NCBI RefSeq assembly: GCF_000196435.1
Contig: NC_010161.1
Coordinates: 2,375,001 to 2,439,000 of the forward strand
DNA: 64,000 nt
Reading direction: 5' to 3'
Source: Bartonella tribocorum CIP 105476
Lineage (GTDB): Bacteria; Pseudomonadota; Alphaproteobacteria; Rhizobiales; Rhizobiaceae
In this document: positions 51,663 through 59,071 of the stretch, piece by piece
Layout: each line of letters begins with the position of its first letter
Numbering within the stretch: the first letter of the stretch is position 1
Notes under the pieces: model-generated
What the model was told of the DNA's origin: nothing
Seen by the model: only the letters and a program-made list of their open reading frames with translations
Databases searched by the model: none
Made by a program: the position numbers and the translations under genes

Positions 51663-52886
51663 TTAATTCTCATCTTCACTGTGTTCATCAGGGATTTCTG
51701 GCATCACACCATCGCGCGAACCAGTAATAACCACATCCCCCTCATCAAGCCCTGAAGCAATTTCTGCCATCACTTTGTTATTAAGCCCTACAGTCACTTG
51801 TTTTGCCACTGCTTTATTTTCCCCGACCAACACTGAAACCCATGCTTTTCCTTCTTTTGTTTCATCACGCAAAGCATCACTTGGCACCAGCAAAACGTTC
51901 TGAGCACGTCCTAAAATAATATGCACTTGAGCAGTCATATACGTTCGCAAAAAGTTGTCTTTATTATCAACATGCACAATTCCATTATAATAAATTGCCG
52001 ACGATATGAGAGAGCTAGACCCTCCTGCCCCAGGATTAATACTCACATCAGCACGAATGGATTCAGGAGCGGGATCAACCCTTTCTAAGGTCCCCTCATA
52101 ACGACGATTTGAATTACCCAATACCGTAAAATAAAGAGGTTGTCCGGCGCGAACTTTAAGAATATCAGCTTCCGAAATTTGTGCTTTGACTGTCATCTTT
52201 GACAAATCGCCTAAAATAACAATTGTAGGCGCCGACTGAACAGCATTAACATTCTGTCCTTCTTCAACAACCGTTGCTAAAACGGTTCCCGCTGAAGGAG
52301 CGGTTATCCGCGTATAACCGAGATTAACCTCTGCACTCTCCACATCAATTTGAGCTTGTACAATTTGCTGGCGCAGTTGAGCAATTTGCGCTTCACGTAT
52401 TTTCACTTGTGTCGCGGCATCATCAAGATTAGCTTTTGAAATTGCACGCGATTCAATCATTTTTTTCTGCCGTTCTAAATTTTTCTGTGCAAGGGAAAGA
52501 TAAGCTTCTTGTTCCACTAAATTCGCATAATAATGCGATAATGCTGCTTTTTTTCTTTTCAGATCATTTTCTTGATCTGTAGGATCAATTTCTGCCAACA
52601 GATCCCCTTCTTTAACAACACTGCCCGGAAAAACGCGCATGGAAATCACCCGCCCCGTAGTGCGCGCACCAACCGCCACCAACCGATAAGGACGCACAAG
52701 CCCTGAAGCCAAAACACTTTCCTCGATATCACCACGCTTCACCACAGCTGTCATATACACTGGTGTAGATGTTCCAAAAAAAACAGAGCGCAACCACAAC
52801 AAAATGATAATAATGAAGAGAGCAATAAGAAAGAATGAAAGTTTTTTGCGTTTTGTAATGAAATTTTTGATGAAATTTTTTTTCAT
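51663..52886 (-). CDS. macA: MacA-type periplasmic adaptor
   Basis: 407-residue membrane-fusion protein: N-terminal anchor (FFLIALFIIIILLWL), lipoyl halves (TGRVISMRVFPGSVVKEGD and APSAGTVLATVVEEGQNVN) around a long helical hairpin, beta-barrel (YFTVLGNSNRRYEGTLERV) and membrane-proximal domain. Starts at an ATGA overlap with the upstream OMF gene; macB follows after three bases. Complete. Confidence 0.93.
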   Translation of the reverse strand: MKKNFIKNFITKRKKLSFFLIALFIIIILLWLRSVFFGTSTPVYMTAVVKRGDIEESVLASGLVRPYRLVAVGARTTGRVISMRVFPGSVVKEGDLLAEIDPTDQENDLKRKKAALSHYYANLVEQEAYLSLAQKNLERQKKMIESRAISKANLDDAATQVKIREAQIAQLRQQIVQAQIDVESAEVNLGYTRITAPSAGTVLATVVEEGQNVNAVQSAPTIVILGDLSKMTVKAQISEADILKVRAGQPLYFTVLGNSNRRYEGTLERVDPAPESIRADVSINPGAGGSSSLISSAIYYNGIVHVDNKDNFLRTYMTAQVHIILGRAQNVLLVPSDALRDETKEGKAWVSVLVGENKAVAKQVTVGLNNKVMAEIASGLDEGDVVITGSRDGVMPEIPDEHSEDEN

Positions 52887-54361
52887 TGCCTTACCTTTGC
52901 AAGCGAATGGGGAACACCATCAACAACTTCCGAACGTGATACATCAACGATACCATCCCACCCCCCCCCCAATGCCTTCATCAGAGCAATATATTGGGTA
53001 GCTAAAGCAATACGACTATCTTTAAGTGCCATTTGCGCAGAATAATAGGAACGATCAGCATTTAATAATTCAAGAAAACTGGTATTGCCATTTTCAAAAA
53101 GACTTCGTGAAAGTTGTAAAGAATGCAGAAAAGCTTTATTTGCAACGACAAGCTTTTCAAGGCGCTGATGTTCTTTTGTTAATCTCACGAGCGCATTTTC
53201 GACATCTTCTAAAGCCCCCAATACAGCCGCCCGATAAGTAATGAAAGCCTGATCACGCTGTGCCCGTGCCATCGCAACAGAGGCAACAATCTGTCCTCCA
53301 TTAAAGAAAGGGAAACGAAGATTTGGGCCAAAAGACCAACCAATCGTTGAACTTTTCCATAACTGGTCCATTGCTGTTGCTGCTGTTGAAATATTCCCCG
53401 TTAATGTAAGCGAGGGATAACGTTCTGCCTCACGTTGACCAATGCGCGCTGTTGCTTGTGCATATTGACGCTCTGCCCGTCGCAAATCAGGACGAGTCAA
53501 CAAAATATCTGCCGGAATTCCTGCTGGTATTGGCCATTGTGGTTGTGGAATTTTTACGTGTTTGGCATTTTTTTGTAAAAGATCCTTCAAAGCTGTAGGG
53601 ACATGACCGGTTAAGACAGAAAGGCGATGCATACTCATAGCCACATTTGCTTCCATCTGGGAGATATCGGCTTCTGTATTAGCCATCTGCGCTTTTGCAT
53701 TTGAAACATCAAGCTCTGAAATATCACCTGCTGTTAACTTGGTCTGCATCAATTCATATGTTTTGCGTTGTGTCGCAGCAATTTGCCGCACAATCAATAG
53801 TTTTTGTTGCCAACCGCGCATTTGAACATAATTTGTTGCCACCTCTCCTAACAATATGACCATCGTCGCACGCATATCTTCCACCGCCGCTTCAAGACCA
53901 TACTGTGCGGCTTCAACGCCTCGCTTATGCCCTCCAAAAAAATCAAGCTCCCAACTTGCATCAAGTCCACTACGATATTGGTTCAATGCATCAGATTGTT
54001 TAGATCCGCTACGGGTTCCTGAAATTGTATTTGACGCATTTGGCAACAAAGATCCCACCACTTGCCCTAAGCTCGCACGCGCCTCACGAATCCGCGCTTT
54101 GGCAACCGCAACATCATTATTTCCAGAAACTGCCTCATCCATTAACGTATTTAAAACCGGATCATTTAAAGACCGCCACCATCCTGCAAGAGCAATTGAA
54201 TGCCCAGATATCTGTGCAGACTGCTGTCCCCATCGCGCTGGAACAGAAAAAGATGTTTTATGATAATTCGGACCAACCATACATCCGGACAAAAGAAAAC
54301 ACAGCATAACACTAGAAAGTAATCTACTAGAAGTTCCCCTTTTGAGATTTCTGATATGCAT
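52883..54361 (-). CDS. Outer-membrane efflux lipoprotein (NodT/OprM family)
   Basis: 492-residue TolC-type channel. Signal peptide with lipobox LSGC (mature CMVGPNYHK), then the paired helical-hairpin repeats of the family (AGWWRSLNDPVLNTLMDEA; RPDLRRAERQYAQATARIGQ; FGPNLRFPFFNGGQ). As first gene of the OMF-macA-macB operon it completes a tripartite exporter. A G10 homopolymer lies in the coding sequence near codon 464 (see separate entry); a one-base slip would replace the last 25 or so residues. Confidence 0.93.
   Translation of the reverse strand: MHIRNLKRGTSSRLLSSVMLCFLLSGCMVGPNYHKTSFSVPARWGQQSAQISGHSIALAGWWRSLNDPVLNTLMDEAVSGNNDVAVAKARIREARASLGQVVGSLLPNASNTISGTRSGSKQSDALNQYRSGLDASWELDFFGGHKRGVEAAQYGLEAAVEDMRATMVILLGEVATNYVQMRGWQQKLLIVRQIAATQRKTYELMQTKLTAGDISELDVSNAKAQMANTEADISQMEANVAMSMHRLSVLTGHVPTALKDLLQKNAKHVKIPQPQWPIPAGIPADILLTRPDLRRAERQYAQATARIGQREAERYPSLTLTGNISTAATAMDQLWKSSTIGWSFGPNLRFPFFNGGQIVASVAMARAQRDQAFITYRAAVLGALEDVENALVRLTKEHQRLEKLVVANKAFLHSLQLSRSLFENGNTSFLELLNADRSYYSAQMALKDSRIALATQYIALMKALGGGWDGIVDVSRSEVVDGVPHSLAKVRQ
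52961..52970 (-). repeat. G10 homopolymer in the OMF gene
   Basis: Ten consecutive C on the plus strand (G on the coding strand), encoding part of ALGGGWDG near the C-terminus of the efflux lipoprotein. Mononucleotide runs of this length slip readily in bacteria. Confidence 0.95.
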
Positions 54362-54422
54362 CTAGTCTCCCGCATTTTTTCAGAATCATTATTGAATATT
54401 AATACTTTATTTACCAATTATT

Positions 54423-55238
54423 TCAAAATGAACATGAAAAATTAAATACAGTTTGCACAGGAATATGATCTGAAGGACGTTCCCACCCGCGCGCATCACG
54501 AAAAGTTGAAAGATCCACCAAAAAAGACGCTAAATCTGGAGAGGACCAAACATGATCAAGCCGCCGCCCATAATCTGTAAGAGCCCAATCGCGAGCACGA
54601 TAACTCCACCATGTGTAAAGTTTAGTAGGAACAGGGATATGCAACCGCATAAGATCAATCCATCCGCCCTGACAACACAAACCCTGTAAACGCTCAGTTT
54701 CAATGGGTGTATGGCTTACAACCTTCAACAATTGCTGATGAGACCAAACATCTTCTGCTAAAGGAGCAATATTCAAATCACCCAGCAAAAGAGAAGATAT
54801 CCCCTTTTCCTGATCCGCGCGGATAAAAGACATTTCTTCTAAAAAATCAAGCTTATGGCGAAATTTTTCATTCACCTCAGCGTCAGGAATATCGCCTCCA
54901 GCAGGAACATAAAAATTATGAATCCGCAAACTTCTCCCGTGGATTTCCACAATCACTGAGATATAGCGACAATCTTGGTTTTGACAAAAGAAACGCTTGT
55001 TCACCTTTTTAAAAGGCAAACGAGAAACAATCGCCACCCCATTATACGATTTTTGTCCACTCAATGCGATATGTTTATATCCAGCTGCTTCAAAAGCCTC
55101 CACTGGAAACAAAGCATCCGGACATTTTGTTTCCTGTAGACACAAAACATCGGCGGGAAAGAGTTCCAAATACCGAAAAACCTGTGCAAGGCGCAAACGA
55201 ATAGAGTTAATATTCCAAGTTGCAATACGAAAGAACAT
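54423..55238 (-). CDS. xth: Exodeoxyribonuclease III
   Basis: AP endonuclease/3'-5' exonuclease of 271 residues of the EEP superfamily, for base excision repair. ATWNINSIRLR, LQETKCPD (catalytic Glu), LLGDLNIAPLAEDVW and the C-terminal DYGRRLDHVW and SDHIPV motifs are intact. ATG 55238 is chosen because GGGA lies nine bases upstream and known ExoIII proteins start right before (R/K)IATWN; a TTG five codons earlier overlaps that site. 33 bp after lolA in the conserved ftsK-lolA-xth order. Confidence 0.95.
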   Translation of the reverse strand: MFFRIATWNINSIRLRLAQVFRYLELFPADVLCLQETKCPDALFPVEAFEAAGYKHIALSGQKSYNGVAIVSRLPFKKVNKRFFCQNQDCRYISVIVEIHGRSLRIHNFYVPAGGDIPDAEVNEKFRHKLDFLEEMSFIRADQEKGISSLLLGDLNIAPLAEDVWSHQQLLKVVSHTPIETERLQGLCCQGGWIDLMRLHIPVPTKLYTWWSYRARDWALTDYGRRLDHVWSSPDLASFLVDLSTFRDARGWERPSDHIPVQTVFNFSCSF

Positions 55239-55271
55239 CTGTTTCAATCCCAATGACGTAATACTATTGCT

Positions 55272-55880
55272 TTATTTCTTCGAAGGAAGTGTAAACATGC
55301 CCTGAACAAAACGAACGCCTGTTCGCACATTCATAATCTGCACAGTTGTTTCCAAGTTTTGTTGGTCAACAATTGTCCATTGCCGCAAAGCAAAGCTTTT
55401 AGAATCAAACACCATTCTTATTTGCCCTGCCCCAATCGTTTTATCACGCAGAACAATCGTTACAGCCCCTGGATCTTCGCGAAACGCCAACAAACGCCCA
55501 GAAGATAGATCAATTTTATCATCCAACAAAAACTTCATTGGCGTTTGCGAAAGTTGTGAAAAGTTCCAAGTATTTAAAGCCCGATTGTTAATGCCCACAA
55601 ATTGACCATCTGCAATGATTTGTAAGGGCATTTTCTTGTAAATAAAGCGAATTTTTCCTGGACGCTCAAGATAAAATGTTCCTTGAGACATTTTTCCCTT
55701 TGGACTAAATTGAATAAAGTCGCCTGTCATTGTTTTGATTGCCGCAAAGTGATTGGCAATATTCTGCGCCTTTGCCACCTTATTAGAGGATTGCGAAAAA
55801 GCAGGAAAAGTTAAACAGCAAAAGACAAGAATCCCCACAAGCCCAAAGACTCTTCTTTGCGGTAAGAAAGATGTTTTCAT
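55272..55880 (-). CDS. lolA: LolA-like outer-membrane lipoprotein carrier
   Basis: 202 residues with a Sec signal peptide (VFGLVGILVFCCLTFPAFSQ) and the LolA fold: FAAIKTMTGDFIQFSPKG, GTFYLERPGKIRFIYKK. It ferries lipoproteins from the inner to the outer membrane. GGGAG precedes the ATG. Normally directly downstream of ftsK in rhizobia; here 3.2 kb of integrase remnants and duplicated DNA separate them, so it now needs its own promoter in the 55881-55940 region or that DNA. Confidence 0.9.
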   Translation of the reverse strand: MKTSFLPQRRVFGLVGILVFCCLTFPAFSQSSNKVAKAQNIANHFAAIKTMTGDFIQFSPKGKMSQGTFYLERPGKIRFIYKKMPLQIIADGQFVGINNRALNTWNFSQLSQTPMKFLLDDKIDLSSGRLLAFREDPGAVTIVLRDKTIGAGQIRMVFDSKSFALRQWTIVDQQNLETTVQIMNVRTGVRFVQGMFTLPSKK

Positions 55881-55942
55881 AAAAAAATGCTCCCAAACAA
55901 TATTTAATTGACTTTATCATTTACAATTAAGCCACCCATGGT

Positions 55943-56588
55943 GAATAAATACCCTGCTTTATAAGATAAAGATATTGTTTGAAAAAACTATCAAAAGATT
56001 TTTAGAAGTATTCTTCTTCGACAGAAACTAAAATTGCTCGTTTCCCCATATGATTTGCTGGATATAGCTTGTCGTTGGGTTTTACATAATTTGCCAACAT
56101 GTTTTGCAGCAATTTATTTTTTCAAAGTTTTTTTAAGGGCCCTCAAAAGATTTTCAAAGACCTTTCAAAGCCTTTTCTCATTTTTACCCCCAAATTCTGA
56201 TTTTTACAGTTTTTCGCTCTTTTTGGCAATTTTAACTGTCAAAATTCATTTTGATAAAACGCGCACTTCGCACATTTTCATTTCTCTCATTTTGCATTTA
56301 ATGCTAAATTTTATATGTAAAAACAATAAATTACTACCTATTCTTACTGACTACAAACCTCATGTCCAACAACACTGAACTAATTATACCTTCTTCAATC
56401 CTCTTCTCAATCGATGTCGCAACATGACTATATTCAATGCTTAAACGGCGCTGAATATAAACAAGTTGAAACTTTACCATCACGCAGCACTACTGCAACA
56501 GCTTGGCTATAGCAACCATTCGTTGAAGAAGAAACAAAAGAAACATCCTTCTTTATTTCTTGCGATCCCTTACGGTATTGTTTCCAAG
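55943..56588 (-). pseudogene. Displaced copy of the ftsK 3' end with an insert
   Basis: Two blocks align with the end of ftsK and its 3' flank: 56375-56588 with about 59125-59338, and 55943-56053 with about 59030-59115 (for example TTCTTCTTCGACAGAAACTA versus TTCTTCTTCGGCAGGGACTA). Between them lie about 320 bp (56054-56374) unrelated to ftsK. Identity is moderate, so it is old. Includes bases beyond the ftsK stop. Its upstream end is cut exactly where an integrase remnant (56588-56846) begins. Confidence 0.85.
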
Positions 56589-56846
56589 CCAGCACCATCA
56601 CATAGTTTGCCAGCCTTAGAATGTTGCGACAACCTTTGGCACTTGAGAGCGTTCATAAGAGCCATTTTTAGTTCTTTCATAATCGTTTTTTATCCACACG
56701 GGCTCTCTCTGCTTGTAACGTGCAAGCAAATGGTTTTTGTTGATTCAAGATAAACAGATTTGAAATGAGAGAATCTTACGATATGTAGGTTTCTTATTCA
56801 AAATGAGTAATGCAATATTTTATTATAAATCAATGCTTATCCAAAT
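56588..56846 (-). pseudogene. Integrase remnant with leader, copy 14 (minus)
   Basis: Minus strand from 56846: AAGCATTGATTTATAATAAA, ATCGTAAGATTCTCTCATTT, TTGAATCAACAAAAACCATT, CTTGCACGTTACAAGCAGAG, GTGTGGATAAAAAACGATTA, then AAAAATGGCTCTTATGAACG and TGATGGTGCTGGC, where it is joined to the ftsK fragment. Intact leader, only about 30 codons of integrase. The stretch 56847-57199 to its right shows no clear gene. Confidence 0.85.
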
Positions 56847-57199
56847 AATCGATTTTCTTTTGAGTTTTCGAAAGCATCCCAATTTTTAAAGCTTTCCACT
56901 GATTGGCTAAACGCATAATCTCTTCTTTTCCCTCTCTAATCTTTGAAAAACTATGGATTATAATCAATACACGGACAGAGTTAAGTCCTCAATACAGTAT
57001 TCGCGAACTTGAAGACTCTTCAATGAAAAAATTTAATAGAAAAAATGCTTTTTTGACTTCCTCCCCACCCAAAAGAATAAAAATTCTCAGCCAATCTCTT
57101 CTGTAAACAATTTAAATTTTAGCAAGTTTTACTTGGTGTCCCACCCCATATAATTCACTTAACTAAGGGCGCGACAGACTAGCCCTTTCTAAAGGCGTA

Positions 57200-57418
57200 A
57201 AGGTGAAAACCATTTACCATCTTTCCCCTCTCCTTTTAATTCAGCTTTACGGCTTTCAAAAGTATCTAAAGTAATATCTTTGAAATAATGGAGATTGCTT
57301 ATAGCCTCACGCTTTTGTTTATCGCGTTCTTTAATCGGTTCACACCCCTTCCGTAAAACAGAATGCCATCCAGTTACACACTCACGGACTTATTTTAAAG
57401 AAACATCTCTTAAAATAC
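57200..57418 (-). pseudogene. Integrase middle fragment, copy 15 (minus)
   Basis: No leader. On the minus strand: ATTTTAAGAGATGTTTCTTT (LRDVSLK), TGTGTAACTGGATGGCATTC (ELATGWRS), TTACGGAAGGGGTGTGAACC, AAACAAAAGCGTGAGGCTAT, AAGATATTACTTTAGATACT and GCCGTAAAGCTGAATTAAAA. Codons equal to about residues 45-120 of the best copy. It abuts copy 16, facing away. Confidence 0.78.
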
Positions 57419-57433
57419 CCAAACATATCTCGA

Positions 57434-58318
57434 CAAGGCATTGATTTATAATGATAATCTAGCGTTGTTCATATTGCATAAGAGTCCCGAATAACCTAAG
57501 ATTGTCTCATTTTAAATCTGTTTATGTTGCATCAATAAAAATCACTTATTTGCACGTCACAAGCGGGATGAGTGTGTGGATAAAATTTGTATAAGAAAGG
57601 ACTAAAAATGGCTCTTATGAACGCTCTCAAATGCAAGATCTGTCGCAATATTGGGAGCTGGCAAATAGTGTGATGGTGCCGGCTTGTTACTTCATAAGCG
57701 TAAAGATGGAGGTGCTCAATGGATTTTACGCTATACCCTTCACGGACGCCGTCGCGAAATGGGATTGGGAGCGTTGCGAGATGTCTCTTTAAAACAAGCC
57801 CGTGAATTGGCAACTGGGTGGCGTTCTGTTTTACATGAGGGTCGTGACCCCATTAAAGAACGCAACAAACAAAAGCGTGAGGCTATAAGCAATCTTCATT
57901 ACTTAAAAGATATTGCCGTAGATGCTTTTGAAAGCCGTAAAGCTGAATTAAAAGATGATGGTAAGGCTTGTGATTGGTTTTCACCTTTACGTCTTTATAT
58001 TCTCCCTAAATTAGGCTGTTTACCCGTTTCAGAGATTACTCAAACAGAGATACGCAACACGCTTGCCCCCATTTGGCATACAAAAGCTGCAACAGCAGAG
58101 AAAGCATTGATACGTCTTAATCTTTGTCTTAAACATGCGGCTGCATTAGGATTGGATGTTGATTTACAAGCAACAGAAAAAGCACGCGCGCTCTTAGGCA
58201 AACAACGCCATAAAACGCAAAATTTTCCAGCTATGGATTGGAGAAAGTTTCCGGCTTTTTATAAAACACTTTGCGAAACAACAACAATGACGCAACTGGC
58301 TTTACGTTAGCTTATTCA
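57434..58318 (+). pseudogene. Best-preserved P4-type integrase gene, truncated (copy 16)
   Basis: Leader 57434-57607 (GCATTGATTTATAATGATAA, CACGTCACAAGCGGGATG, AAAGGACTAAAA) precedes ATG 57608. The N-terminus MALMNALKC is followed by a frameshift near 57640; from about 57684 the frame is open for 208 codons: LLHKRKDGGAQW, RRREMGLGALRDVSLKQARE, VAFESRKAEL-type segment, then ILPKLGCLPVSEITQTEIRN and LCLKHAAALGL (core-binding domain). The catalytic domain with R-H-R-Y is missing: the gene stops after TTMTQLALR at the joint with the inverted copy 17. P4-type island integrases have about 390-400 residues, so about 40 percent is lost. A dead recombinase. Confidence 0.88.
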
Positions 58319-58645
58319 AAACGGTGCCCGTGAATGGTATAAAATCCATTGAGCGCGCCCATCTTTACGTTTGTAAAAAAATAAGCCGGCACCATCACAC
58401 ACTTTGCCAACCTTAGAATGCTACGACAACCCTTAGCACTTGAGAGTGTTCATAAGAGCCATTTTTATTCCTTTCTTATACAAATTTGATTCTACACGAT
58501 CATCCCGCTTGTGACGTGCAAGCGAATAGTTTTGATTGTTTCAACATAAACAGGTTTGGAATGAGAGAATCTTACATTATTCGCGCCTATCATTCACCAT
58601 ACAAAACAGTGAATTATCATTATAAATCAATGTGTTGTATAAAAG
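58318..58645 (-). pseudogene. Integrase remnant with leader, copy 17 (minus, inverted to 16)
   Basis: Minus strand from 58643: TTGATTTATAATGATAATTC, AATAATGTAAGATTCTCTCA, CTTGCACGTCACAAGCGGG, AAAAATGGCTCTTATGAACA, GGTTGGCAAAGTGTGTGATG, GATGGGCGCGCTCAATGGAT, ACCATTCACGGGCACCGTTT. Its 3' end is fused to the 3' end of copy 16, giving two head-on copies. Confidence 0.85.
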
Positions 58646-58765
58646 CAGATTAGCACGTCACATGACGCAACTGATTTTGCCGTAAGATTGAACGACGAAA
58701 ACAGCAAAAAACTTAAATATCAAGCCTTGCATACCTTCTGTCCCCCCCATAATACCATTTTAATA

Positions 58766-59030
58766 AATATTGATTTATAATGATAAATTATCATTTTTTT
58801 AACTGAAATCATAGCACCGAATACAGTAAGATTCTCTCATCACATACGCTCTCATATTGAATCAATTCAATTTATTTTCTTGCACGTTACAAGCAGAGAG
58901 AGCCCGTGTGGATAAAAAACGATTATGAAAAAACTAAAAATAGCTCTTGTGAATCGCCTCAAGTAACAAAGGGATATCGCAAAATTGAAAAAGCTTGTGT
59001 ATGATGATGCGAACTTTCTACGGTGCAATA
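58766..59030 (+). pseudogene. Integrase remnant with leader, copy 18
   Basis: ATATTGATTTATAATGATAA, ACCGAATACAGTAAGATTCT, CTCATATTGAATCAATTCAA, TTGCACGTTACAAGCAGAGA, GTGTGGATAAAAAACGATTA, AAATAGCTCTTGTGAATCGC, TCGCAAAATTG, GTGTATGATGATGC. Ends about 40 bp from the ftsK stop. Confidence 0.82.
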
Positions 59031-59071
59031 GAATAAACGCCTGTTTTATAAAATGTAATTATAAAGATTTT

